A DNA stretch of 12,219 nucleotides from Flammula alnicola (taxonomy: Eukaryota > Basidiomycota > Agaricomycetes > Agaricales > Strophariaceae), in assembly GCA_015499995.1 (NCBI GenBank), contig JADNRV010000824.1, positions 1-12,219 on the forward strand, given 5' to 3'. The notes beneath the pieces were generated by a model that was given only the letters and a program-made list of their open reading frames with translations, was not told where the DNA came from and did no database searches. Of this stretch, positions 1-8,610 are shown piece by piece. The position numbers and the translations under genes are program-made. How positions within the stretch are numbered: the first letter of the stretch is position 1; each line of letters opens with the position of its first letter.

Positions 1-548
1 GTTAAAGGAAGGGAATACGGGCCAACGGGAGTCACACTGAATGTGATGCCAGAAAACCAGCGTGCCGTGTTCACGGAAACCTTGCGCGGGTGGTTCGACC
101 AACTACGTTGTCTACCACCACCGGACGACCATACCATCTCTGGGTTTATGGGGATGGGTGTGTTGTCCTATCGTATCCAACATCCCGGCATTGTGGGTCC
201 ATTCGCCTCCCAGGACGAGTTTCACGCCCAGCCCTTTTGCCAACCTTGGGAACCCATGACGATGCGCTGCGTGCGGCACTGGAGAAGCGGGCGAAGAAGC
301 AGTATAGAATATGCTTCACACATGGGGATATCACACCTCATAATATCCTTGTCGACCAAGACCTTCGTCCATGTGCGTTGGTCGATTGGGAGTGTGCAGG
401 GTGGATGCCGGAATACTGGGAATATACCCGGTCATTGTACGTACGTGAACGATACCTTGGATGGAAGAAAGTGTTCACGGATATCTTTCCGGATTACGAG
501 GCGGAGCTTACGGTCGAGAGGGCTATATGGGCCCATTATACACCTTGA
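1..548 (+). pseudogene. APH-fold phosphotransferase family gene, 3' part, frameshifted
   Basis: This is the C-terminal part of a fungal aminoglycoside/choline-kinase-like phosphotransferase; the 5' end lies outside the window. Frame 1 reads from base 1 to about 255 and includes the family-like stretches WFDQLRCLPPP, ISGFMGMG and VGPFASQDEFHAQPF. From about 252 the sense continues in frame 3 with the catalytic loop HGDITPHN (H-x-D-x4-N) and the metal-binding LVDWECAGWMPEYWEY, ending at TGA 546-548. The join lies within 245-258 and needs one missing base next to the run of three C at 253-255. No intron of normal length explains the change. Members of this family in fungi have mostly unknown substrates. 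It is a different subfamily from the two APH copies further right (ECAGWxPEYWEY here, DWDGCQVAP there). A sequencing error instead of a real mutation is possible. Confidence 0.72.
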
Positions 549-886
549 GACGACTTCGATATTATTCCCACTACGTCTAGGTATGCAGAGGGTCTTGTCT
601 TCGATTTTGAAAGTTGGCGGTAGATTTCGAGATTTGCGCCCTACTTCACTTTTTTCGCTTGGAGACTGAAAGTGAATTGTAATGAATTGGATGCCTTTTG
701 AGGCGAAGGGTATATATCGTTGTTCGTGCTTTTCATGAAGGAAAGAGAATTCCCGAGCTGACGGCTCTGTTAGTCTTCGGAATGTTTTGAAGCCAGAAGT
801 AGTTGACGTCGCTTTACCCCTTCACCAGGTCCAGGCACACGAGCGTGACCGCGAATCTCATTCCGAGCTAAACTTTCCTCATTTCC
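549..886. other. intergenic spacer and presumed promoter of the synthetase gene
   Basis: No protein-like reading frame is visible in these 338 bases. A TATA-like run (tatatat) begins at 711, about 175 bases before the synthetase ATG. A pyrimidine-rich stretch lies just before the ATG at 887. Both are weak, inferred signals. The 3' end of the frameshifted APH gene must also lie in the first part of this spacer. Confidence 0.4.
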
Positions 887-2511
887 ATGATCTTGCGACG
901 GCTGGCTTCCACAGCCGTGGCTGCTACTTCGACCACGAAGTTTGCTCTTTCACCCACCATCCGCCAGCTACTAGAATGTCCTCCGGCGTCTGAGCCTACG
1001 GCAACCGTGTCTGGCTGGATCAAATCCATACGCAAGCAAAAGAACGTCTCGTTTGCTGTCATCACAGATGGAAGCTCCGCAAAGGGTCTGCAGGCCGTGT
1101 TACTGAAAGGAAAGGACGACGAGCTGCTGAGAAAGTTCGTTATAATTCTTGCTTCTGTTCAAAAGGAATACTAAAACGGAAATGGTCGATGTAGATTAAC
1201 CAATGGCGCCGCAGTGCGCCTCACTGGTCGTCTCGTGTCTTCGCCCGGTGCTGGGCAATCTCACGAGCTGCTCGTAGACCAATCCGGAGAAGTCGTGGTA
1301 CTGGGAGAGTGTGATCCCGAGGTGTGTTTTCACACCCATTTCTTACAGGCAAACGCGTACTCATTATGTCTTTCAACAGGAATATCCTATTCAAAAAAAG
1401 GACCTCACATCAGAATATCTACGCGACCATGTCCACCTACGGGCGCGTACTTCCCATATTGCAGCCATACTAAGGCTGCGCGACATTCTAGGGCGTAGAA
1501 TAGACTCTTGGTTCGGGGTAAGATCAATTCATTAACATTGGTAGCACTATCTAATTCGCGTTGTCCCAGAATCACGGATTTTGCTATGCAAATACACCTA
1601 TCATAACAGGCAACGATGCGGAAGGAGCAGGGGAAGCTTTTCGTCTTGCTCTGGTAGAAGGCCAACATCCAGCTGCTACAACGAAAACAGAATTACCAGT
1701 ACCCTCCGAGTTCTTCTCTCGGCCTGCTTTCCTGACGGTATCGCACCAGCTGCATCTCGAAGCACTGTCGACGGCACTATCACGAGTTTATACCCTTTCT
1801 CCTTGCTTCCGGGCAGAGCGTTCCCTAACAGGAAGACATCTTGCGGAGTTTTGGATGCTAGAAGCCGAATGGGCATTCCCTGAAAACGGTGTACGTGGTG
1901 TGTGCGACTTTACAGAGGCTCTGCTCAAGGAAACAGTGGGTGGGGTCCTTGAAAGTGAAGATGTAGAGGTGCTTTGGAAGGATGGCGAACCGAAGAGGCG
2001 GCAGACACTGCGGGATGCTTTAAGCAATCAAAGTTCTTGGGCACGGATGACTTACACGGAGGCGATCCACGAGCTGGAAAAGGTGCCTTCGTCGGTGTGC
2101 TTTGAGTATACGCCCAAATGGGGGCATGCTCTGCAAAGCGAGCACGAGAAATGGCTCGCGGAAAATTTGGTCGGCGGGCCGGTATTTGTCACAGATTATC
2201 CTGCGACTTTGAAGCCATTCTACATGCGGGTCAATAAGGACGAGCGGACAGTCGCATGCTTTGACCTCCTCGTGCCCTATGTGGGAGAACTCGCCGGAGG
2301 GAGTGTGAGAGAGGAGCGGGCAGACATCCTGAAGGAAAAAATGGGAGATATGGAGGGAAGTGAGTGGTACGTGGATCTGAGAAAGTATGGGGGTGCGCCA
2401 CATGCCGGATTTGGAATGGGATTCGAACGGCTGGTTAGCTGGGTGTCAGGCGTCGAGAACATAAGGGAGTGTGCACCTATGCCGAGATGGGCTGGGCGGA
2501 TGTTGTTATGA
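887..2511 (+). CDS. SLM5: mitochondrial asparaginyl-tRNA synthetase
   Basis: Class IIb aminoacyl-tRNA synthetase that charges mitochondrial tRNA-Asn. Four exons give 484 aa: 887-1134, 1195-1321, 1380-1517 and 1570-2511. The introns are 60, 58 and 52 nt, all GT-AG, and every junction restores the family reading. The first ~22 residues (MILRRLASTAVAATS...) are basic, hydroxylated and lack acids, as expected for a mitochondrial presequence. An OB-fold anticodon-binding domain follows at about 38-125 (VSGWIKSIRKQKNVSFAVITD). The catalytic domain shows TPIITGNDAEGAGEAF, motif 2 FRAE at 251-254 with RHLAEFWMLEAEW, and motif 3 GMGFERL at 453-459 with the usual end RECAPMPRWAGRMLL. Length matches organellar AsnRS (about 490 aa). 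A separate cytosolic enzyme is expected elsewhere in the genome. The last 59 bases of the gene are copied at 5097-5155. Confidence 0.96.
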
Positions 2512-2701
2512 TCATGCCATCTTACAATCGTAGGGCTTTATCAATTCTCTTTCCGGTCCCTGCTTGCTGGCGCATTTCATTTCTGACAGGATAAAGGCTA
2601 TACATATCACCTGATGGTAAGTTACAGCATTCAATGTGGACGTTGTCATGATACATAAATATCTAACTAACGTTCTCGAAACTCTTTTTATCTCATCCAT
2701 C

Positions 2702-3866
2702 ATGTCTTCCAATACTAACGACGATTCTATTGCAGACACAGACACATCTACTGTCCTCTACTCGCAGGAACCATTCGAAACTTACCAGGAAAAAGTTGTT
2801 CTCCTCATTCAATCTCTCTTTCCTCTTCATCCTGCCTCTGGTATCAGTGTTACCCGAGCGCGAGGTGGTTCATTCAATCGCATCATTGCTGTATCCCTCA
2901 AGTCCTTGTCATCAGCCAATGAAGAACATTACATCCTTCGCGTCCCTCGGTATGAGGACCAGATGGACCATGCGGATCACACTCTCCTGCTTAAGCTCCT
3001 TCGACAGTCGTCGATACCCATCCCTGAGGTTGTGCACTGCGATGCCACCTCTGATAACCCGCTGCAAGGGCCATATATCTTAATGCGGCGGCTTGAGGGT
3101 GAGAACCTCGTACTCGTTCTCCCACGACTGGATCACCGTCAGCGACTATCCATGGCAAGAACCATCGCGCGACTCATCGCAAAGGTACATACATTTAATG
3201 TTCCCTCTGGATTAGGTCCTTTGTGCACCAGGAATGGCAGTCTGGCAGTTGGCCGATTTCTGGATTGTAATAACGTCGATGTCGCTGACACCAGCTATAT
3301 CCCTCCTCGAACTATGCACGACTTTTTCACTTCAAGATTCACAGAATTGTCGGACAAGGCTGCTGAACAAAGTAGCAACTTTTTAATGACCTACTACGAC
3401 GATCTCTCAGCGTCAGTGAAGTTCTCTTGCATGAATTCTCCACCCCAGCCTCCGGCACCAATGTCCTGTACCACCCCGATTTTGCTCCGCGCAACATCCT
3501 TGTCCGCCAGAACGAGGCTACGCAGGACTGGGAAGTCAGCGGCCTTCTGGATTGGGATGGCTGCCAAGTCGCTCCGGCCGAGATCGCGTATCTTTGCCCT
3601 GGGTGGCTGTGGGCTAGTCCCGATGAACCCACCGAATTGTTGGATGACGAGATGGATTGGGATCCAGATCGGCCTGTGTTCGACGACAAATATAGTGTGG
3701 TCAAGGAAGCCTTGTCAACGAGATAGAGGAATTGTTGCCGGGTTTCATGGATGTCGTGAGAAGTACGAGAGAGCGATCGTTGAAGAAAGTGTGGTCATTG
3801 GCGAAAGCAGGGATAGTCTCAGATGAACACCTAAAATGGGCCCATGGGTTGATCACACTGTATTGA
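2702..3866 (+). pseudogene. APH-fold phosphotransferase, left copy, two frameshifts
   Basis: Paralogue of the intact gene at 5363-6538, starting at the equivalent ATG (MSSNTNDDSIADTD...). Frame 2 is open to about 3405, through the nucleotide-loop-like ARGGSFNRI, LRVPRYED and PPRTMHDFF. Compared with the right copy, one C is missing near 3406 (gatctctcag against catctcctcag). This moves the catalytic part, YHPDFAPRNILV and LLDWDGCQVAP, into frame 1. A second C is missing near 3712 (ccttgtcaac against ccttcgtcaac), and the tail NEIEELLPGFMDVV is in a third frame, ending at TGA 3864-3866. A product from the first frame would lack the H-x-D-x4-N loop and could not be active. It sits directly downstream of the synthetase gene. 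Sequencing error at both sites is possible but less likely. Confidence 0.88.
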
Positions 3867-3915
3867 ATGGACACAAAGTGATTGTTCAAAGTTAGGTATA
3901 CTATTGGATGCAAGG

Positions 3916-3954
3916 TTGTACAGTGTAATATTGTTTTCGGAGGGATGATCATAA
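3916..3954. repeat. 39-bp block, inverted relative to the right copy
   Basis: Within otherwise collinear repeats, this block (ttgtacagtg...gatcataa) is the exact reverse complement, 39 of 39 bases by eye, of 6592-6630. Flanks on both sides (gg before, gcgacg after) are collinear in the two copies. The block ends share only a 2-bp TT/AA inverted repeat. Confidence 0.93.
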
Positions 3955-4030
3955 GCGACGACTGTATTCTTGTCTTCCACACCGTGGATTATTTCGAGCG
4001 CAGTTGTACCTTTCTCCGGTAAAATGGTAT

Positions 4031-4122
4031 ATATGTTGCAGTTCCACGTGGACAAAAGAGGTTGGATTACTGTTGAGTAATAGTATGGATCATGATGGCA
4101 GTGCTCCGGGAGGGTTAATATG
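4031..4122. repeat. 92-bp direct repeat, left copy
   Basis: Matches 8909-9000 with a few substitutions and single-base indels. It contains the presumed ATG of gene X (4085-4087) and the first residues MDHDGSAPGG. It lies directly after the main duplicated block (2453-4028) and so is its natural continuation. The right-hand counterpart is separated from its block by 2203 bases. Confidence 0.9.
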
Positions 4123-5064
4123 GACCCTTTGCGAGGAGCTGAACCTTCCGGACGAGGAACAGGATGCCATCATTAAAGCTTGCCAAGTACGTTGCTGCCT
4201 TGTAATTTTTTCTTTTTACTGACGATGGGCCTAGCTTCCCGTAGCGACCTTAAACGTGACTTTTGTTATGATAGATCATCATATTACTAGCCAGCTGCAA
4301 TTTCCTTCGGCCAATGACATCAACATCTTAGGTATCACATACATCCAGCCCTCCGAGTTCAAGGCAAGTTCAAGGTAAGCCTCTTTTCTGAGATATTCAG
4401 GATGTTCTGGCTTATTCTACCAGTGACAGGAGAATGTTGGAATCGGATCCAGGTCCTGTTACTGCCAGTGGATCCGAGTCTGGTCAGTCATAAGAAAGGT
4501 ATAACCTTGCGAATCCTGGTAAGAATCTCCCTTTGCGAACAAATTTCTTCACTATCTCATGAAGATATCTCAAGCGCCGTATACGTCTTAATCCCAAGGT
4601 GTACTATCAAATCCCTACCAACCTTGTTGCCAGTGAGTTCCTCTCCGCAGAAGCATTCATCTCGGCAATAGGTTCGTGTCAAGTATTCAAGGAAGATCCT
4701 CTATAAAGGAGAAAGTGAGCACAATATATGATATTTCATTGAATTCTTTTGACATGTCAATGCATAGCTTATTCTTTCTTGGGTCAACAAGAAGACCATT
4801 TATGAGGTTATGAAAGATCTAAAACATAACTTTGAGGTTAACGAGCGTCATTGGGGCCGCTGGGCTTGGGGAGTACGTGATTAAACTTGATTTTACTAGT
4901 CCACAGTCTAATGATAAGCTCGTCGCAGCATGGAAATCTTGGGATTTGCACGAAAAGAAGCAGCTTGACAACAAGTTCTGGGACTTCATTGACAATCAGC
5001 TTGCGGCTCTTCGCAAAGACCACGACCACCTTCCGGAAGACGAGCGCCGTGAGGCGATATCAAA
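4085..5064 (+). pseudogene. gene X: multi-exon gene of unknown function, truncated at the duplication junction
   Basis: Parts read clearly as protein. Exon 1 (4085-4186, MDHDGSAPGGLIW...IIKACQ) joins in phase over a 48-nt GTACGT...CTGAC...CTAG intron to 4235-4363 (LPVATLNV...YIQPSEFK). The middle, 4364-4714, could not be resolved; one segment there reads LNPKVYYQIPTNLVA. A 53-nt intron (4715-4767) joins SSIKEK in phase to LILSWVNKKTIYEVMKDL...HWGRWAW. A final segment (4907-5064) reads DNKFWDFIDNQLAALRKD and ends at a GTAAGT donor (5065) with no following exon: the duplicated synthetase tail begins at 5097. Joining the last two parts needs a 34-nt intron or a frameshift, so decay is likely. 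The K-E-K, HWxRWAW and FWDFID pattern recalls, from memory only, a family of uncharacterised proteins common in Agaricomycetes. No function is assigned. Confidence 0.5.
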
Positions 5065-5096
5065 GTAAGTTTTTTATCGGATGATTTCGAGTGCAA

Positions 5097-5155
5097 TCGA
5101 GAACATAAGGGACTGTGCACCTATGCCGAGATGGGCTGGGCGGATGTTGTTATGA
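5097..5155 (+). pseudogene. 3' fragment of mitochondrial asparaginyl-tRNA synthetase
   Basis: The bases encode ENIRDCAPMPRWAGRMLL and a TGA (5153-5155), matching residues 467-484 and the stop of the full gene. A g-to-c change turns RECAP into RDCAP. Only the tail after class II motif 3 is present and there is no upstream coding part, so it is a passenger of the duplication and not a gene. Confidence 0.92.
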
Positions 5156-5362
5156 TCATGCCATCTTACAATCGCAGGGCTTTATCAATTCTCTTTCCGG
5201 TCCCCGCTTGCTGGCGCATTTCATTTCTGACAGGATAAAGGCTGTACATTATCACCTGATGGCAAGTTACAGCATTCAATTTCTCTACATGTCGACTTGT
5301 TGTCATGATAAATATCTAACTAACGTTCTCGAAACGGACAACATCTTTTTATCTCATCCATC

Positions 5363-6538
5363 ATGTCTTCCAATACTGACGACGACTCTTCTATTGCAGA
5401 CACAGACACATCTACTGTCATCCACTCGCAGGAACCATTCGAAACTTACCAGGAAAAAGTTGTTCTCCTCATTCAATCTCTCTTTCCTCTTCATCCTGCC
5501 TCTGGTATCAGCGTTACCCGAGCGAGAGGTGGTACATTCAATCGCATCATTGCTGTATCCCTCAAGTCCTTGTCATCAGCCAATGAAGAACATTACATCC
5601 TTCGTGTCCCTCGGAATGAGGACCAGATGGATCTTGTGGATCACACTCTCCTGCTAAAGCTCCTTCGACAGTCGTCGATACCCATCCCTGAGGTTGTGCA
5701 CTGCGATGCCACCTCTGATAACCCGCTGCAAGGGCCATATATCTTAATGCGGCGGCTTGAGGGTGAGAACCTCGCATACGTTCTCCCACAACTGGATCAC
5801 CGTCAGCGACTATCCATGGCAAGAGCTATCGCGCGACTCATCGCAAAGGTACACACTTTTAATGTTCCCTCTGGGTTAGGCCCCTTGTACACTAGGGATG
5901 GCAATCTTGTGGTTGGCCGATTTCTGAAGCATAACAACGTCGATGGCGCTGACACCAGCTATATCCCTCCTCGAACTATGCACGACTTTTTCTCTTCAAG
6001 ATTCATAGAATTTTTAGACGAGGCTGCTGAACAAAGGGACGACTTTTTAGTGACCTACTGCGGCCATCTCCTCAGCGCCAGCGAAACTCTCTTGCGTGGA
6101 TTCTCCACCCCAGCCTCCGGCACCAATGTTCTGTACCACCCCGACTTTGCTCGGCGCAACATCCTTGTCCGCCAGAACGAGGCTACGCAGGACTGGGAAG
6201 TCAGCGGCCTTGTGGATTGGGACGGCTGCCAAGTCGCTCCGGCCGAGATCGCGTATCTTTGCCCTGGGTGGCTGTGGACCAGTCCCGATGATCCCATCGT
6301 AATGTGTGCTACTTACGAGCTGGATTGGGATCCGGATCGGCCTGTGTCCGACGACAAATATAGTGCGGTCAAGGAGGCCTTCGTCAACGAGATAGAGGAA
6401 TTGTTGCCGGGTTTCATGGATGTCGTTAGAAGCACAAGAAAGCACTTGTTAAAGAAATTGTGGTCGTTGGCGAAAGACGGGATATACTCAGATGAAGACG
6501 AAAGATTGGCCGAAGAGGTGATCGTAGCGGCACTGTAG
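5363..6538 (+). CDS. APH-fold phosphotransferase family protein, intact copy
   Basis: Single-exon protein of 391 aa with the aminoglycoside phosphotransferase (kinase-like) fold. The visible order is: acidic, Ser/Thr-rich N-terminus (1-25), nucleotide-loop-like RARGGTFNRI (53-62), LRVPRNEDQ with a possible strand around 78-88, IPIPEV (106-111) and GPYILMRRLEGENL (124-137). The catalytic loop is YHPDFARRNILV, with H259, D261 and N266 in the H-x-D-x4-N pattern, and the metal-binding equivalent is LVDWDG with D285. All key residues are present, so it could be an active small-molecule kinase; the substrate is unknown. In fungi these families are large and mostly uncharacterised, and aminoglycoside resistance should not be assumed. 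The start matches the left copy. Its upstream region is the duplicated 200-bp spacer behind a synthetase tail fragment. Confidence 0.93.
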   Translation: MSSNTDDDSSIADTDTSTVIHSQEPFETYQEKVVLLIQSLFPLHPASGISVTRARGGTFNRIIAVSLKSLSSANEEHYILRVPRNEDQMDLVDHTLLLKLLRQSSIPIPEVVHCDATSDNPLQGPYILMRRLEGENLAYVLPQLDHRQRLSMARAIARLIAKVHTFNVPSGLGPLYTRDGNLVVGRFLKHNNVDGADTSYIPPRTMHDFFSSRFIEFLDEAAEQRDDFLVTYCGHLLSASETLLRGFSTPASGTNVLYHPDFARRNILVRQNEATQDWEVSGLVDWDGCQVAPAEIAYLCPGWLWTSPDDPIVMCATYELDWDPDRPVSDDKYSAVKEAFVNEIEELLPGFMDVVRSTRKHLLKKLWSLAKDGIYSDEDERLAEEVIVAAL

Positions 6539-6591
6539 TGAATAGACAGAAAGTGATCGTTCAAAGTTACTTAGGTATATTGGATGCGAGG

Positions 6592-6630
6592 TTATGATCA
6601 TCCCTCCGAAAACAATATTACACTGTACAA
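6592..6630. repeat. 39-bp block, inverted relative to the left copy
   Basis: Exact reverse complement of 3916-3954, set in collinear flanks, 54 bases after the APH stop codon. In this copy it begins ttatgatcatccctcc and ends cactgtacaa. Confidence 0.93.
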
Positions 6631-6705
6631 GCGACGACCTGTATTCCTGTCTTCCACACCGTGGATTATTTCGAGCGCAGTTGTACCTTTCTCCGGTAAA
6701 ATGGT

Positions 6706-6977
6706 CTTTGTACTATGCTCGCCGTCTCATGCTTGGTGTATGTTCAATCTTACATGAGTAGCGATGTGAACATGAGGTAGCTGTAGCGTATGCGGAAGAT
6801 GTATAGAGCACGGTATGTGGGGAAAGCCGTGAGGCTTTTGGTCTAACAGAAATCCCGTTCGGGACCGAGACGAGCTGCGATTCCCAGAGTTTAGGAGTTC
6901 TACGACGCATCCAGAGAGTCTGGGTCCCCACATGTCAGGAGCAGGTACTCGTGGCCTTTGTTGTGGTGAGCGGTGGG
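6706..6977. other. 3' flank of the minus-strand gene
   Basis: These 272 bases follow the stop of the minus-strand gene. Short open frames occur but none reads like a protein. A small hairpin, tcccg-tt-cggga, lies around 6853-6864. Together with the end of the APH 3' flank (6539-6705) this makes a gene-free stretch of 439 bases. Confidence 0.4.
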
Positions 6978-8610
6978 CTAGTCCGATCTCGGTGCACTGT
7001 ATTCTCTCATCCGTTTTGCTTTTCGTGGTGGGGATTCGATTTCTGAGTGAGTTAGAGGCAATGGAGAACGTCGGCGTCTGCGACCGGTGCTCTGTTCATA
7101 TAGTAAACTGTCGGTGGGTGATAGGGACCTGTCGCTTGTGTCTGTTTCAGGTGTTGCGGGCTTTGCTTCTCTGTGTCTATGGTCGGCGGGTGAGGATCTT
7201 GACCAGCTGCTATGTTCTGAATCGGATGACTCGGCTCCAGGATCTATTGGTTCATCGTAGATGGGCGAGGTTGCCCTGCTGCTCGTATTTGACTCAGGTG
7301 ATTTATATTCATCGTCGGCAGGTGTGTATCCAGTGGAAGAGGGCCGCCTTCTGCCTCGTCTTGGCTCGGAGTTGGATGTCTCGGACCTATCATCCGTTGT
7401 TTCATCGTCGGACAGGGAGTGGGACCTGCTGCTTTGTGGCGATCCCGATGACTCCGATTTGTGGTTAGTTGGCGATGTTGAGGTGGCCCGCCTTGCGAGC
7501 TCTCGCTCCAAGCTGATTGAGTCGATGCGGGGTGCAGGGTTCAAGGTGCGCGTGTGGATTTGTAGTCGCGGGTGCCGTTAAGGTGGGTGCGGGCATGGGT
7601 GTAGTTGTGGGGAGGGATCAGTGTGGCAAGCAGTGGCGAGCACACGTGTAGTGTGTGGGAGTGTAGGTGCGAGGGCGCATGAGTGCAGAGGCGCATGGGT
7701 GCACCGGTGCGGGGTGCATGAGCGCGAGCGCGCATGGGTGCACAGGTGCGAAGGCACATGGGTGCGGGGTGCATGAGTGCAGAGGCATATGGGTGCATGG
7801 GTGCGAGGGCGCATGGGTGTACGTGGGCGCATGGGTGCGAGGGCGCATGGGTGTACGTAGGTACAGGGGTATGGGTGCATGGGTGCAGGTGGCAGGTGCA
7901 TGTTGTGCCGGCACCAGTATTGGTGTGTAAAGTGGTATGTAAAGGATTTGTTAGTGATCCGCGGACCGTCAGGCTGAGTGGTGATTGACTAACCGTAACA
8001 CGTTGGCAGCCTGCCTCCTGTTGAGGATGTTCGCCATTGTTCTAGCGATGCGGTCCTCGTTGATTTGGCTGATGTCAAAGGCGAGGCCTGGTCTGCTCGG
8101 ATCCAGAGCGTCGTGCCATTCACGGCGGACTTCAGCCTGGTACTGGAGGAGGGATGCTTCACCCTCAGGTTCGAATCTGGTTTGGTGGGCTTCTAGGCGT
8201 GTATAGAATTTGTCGAGGGCAGCAATGTAGTTGTTGGCCCACCCGGTGTTGGCCATGCAGCGCAGGAGGGTCGTTTTGGCGATGGTCATTTGGCGCCAGG
8301 TGAGCGCGTCGTCTGGGACTGCGTTTGGAGATGGGTTGGATGTCGAGGAGGGGCGTAGAACGATGGTTCCATCGATTTGTGCGAAGGTAAGGGCATCATG
8401 CGCGGCGGAGTGGTCATACGTTACGGCTTCGGCAAGACCTTCGGGCGTGAAATAGTACAGCTCGACGTATTCGAGCTCTCGCAGCTTGTTGATGGCGAAG
8501 TTGGATGGTCTAGGAATGGCGGTGGACGGCGGCGGCAGATTGGCCTCAAAGTCTCGGATTCGGGGCTTTTGGCTGGCAGGGTGTGGCAGTTGGCGGCTGG
8601 TGGGATCCAT
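6978..8610 (-). CDS. two-exon hypothetical protein, conserved-looking N-part and Ser/Arg-rich C-part
   Basis: Exon 1 runs from ATG at 8610 to 7994. It encodes about 206 residues with a globular look: FAINKLRELEYVELYYFTP at 38-56, TWRQMTIAKTTLLRCM near 104-119, and LLQYQAEVRREWHDAL at 154-169. It resembles, from memory only, an uncharacterised family repeated in Agaricomycete genomes. A GTTAGT donor (7993) lies eight codons before the stop. The 3' frame (6978-7544) has no ATG before its last few residues and an in-frame stop lies upstream, so it must be an internal or terminal exon. Splicing to the AG at 7513 is phase-correct and gives exon 2 at 6978-7512, for 383 aa in total. The C-part is rich in S, T, R, E and P with basic patches GRRRRRSP and PPRKAKRMR, possible nuclear signals. 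The intron (481 nt) is far longer than others here. Function unknown; exon 1 alone, ending at 7969, is the alternative. Confidence 0.6.
7583..7902. repeat. G-rich minisatellite (ATGGGTG-based)
   Basis: The plus strand is a degenerate array built on (g/c)catgggtgc, with ATGGGTG present eleven times by eye. It shows higher-order copies: a 23-base unit starting tgcgagggcgcatggg occurs at 7802-7824 and 7836-7858 (34-bp period), and gcggggtgcatgag recurs upstream. Many GGG runs lie on one strand. Long open frames on both strands are by-products of the repeat. It falls inside the predicted intron of the minus-strand gene. Confidence 0.92.

Larger units (their letters stand above)
2453..4028. repeat. 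duplicated segment, left copy (synthetase tail, APH gene, 3' flank)
   Basis: Direct repeat of 5097-6705. The match starts abruptly at tcgagaacataaggga (2453 and 5097; offset 2644) and runs through the synthetase 3' end, the 190-bp spacer, the whole APH gene and its 3' flank to aaaatggt (4021-4028 and 6698-6705). It is interrupted by small indels and by one inverted 39-bp block. The match then resumes as 4031-4122 versus 8909-9000. Because the repeat includes the spacer upstream of the APH ATG, both copies carry the same short promoter region. Confidence 0.93.
5097..6705. repeat. duplicated segment, right copy
   Basis: Counterpart of 2453-4028. It carries the synthetase 3' tail (5097-5155), the spacer with a few indels, the intact APH gene and its 3' flank. 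The left edge falls 32 bases after the last readable codons of gene X. The right edge at 6705 is abrupt, after taaaatggt, where the left copy continues into atatatgttgcag. Confidence 0.93.

Noticed and set aside
2020..2403. Antisense open frame of 127 codons opposite the synthetase
   Set aside because: It is a shadow of a strongly conserved coding exon and has no protein-like features of its own.
4402..4671. 89-codon open frame as a separate gene
   Set aside because: It crosses likely splice sites of gene X and has no recognisable motif. Parts of other frames here fit the gene X reading better, though the middle remains unresolved.
7583..7902. CRISPR array
   Set aside because: Units are degenerate and contiguous with no unique spacers, and the genome is eukaryotic.
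7541..7988. Several long overlapping open frames on both strands across the G-rich array (for example His/Pro/Cys-rich minus-strand frames)
   Set aside because: They come from a repeat without stop codons, not from coding selection. They differ between frames only by repeat phase and lie inside a predicted intron.
8168..8177. T-loop-like ggttcgaatc suggesting a tRNA gene
   Set aside because: No matching acceptor, D-arm or anticodon arm is visible, and the bases encode RFEPEG within the minus-strand exon.
7969..8610. Retrotransposon Gag reading of the minus-strand exon 1
   Set aside because: The Q/R/W-rich helical part is superficially Gag-like, but there is no zinc knuckle, protease or reverse transcriptase nearby and no long terminal repeats.
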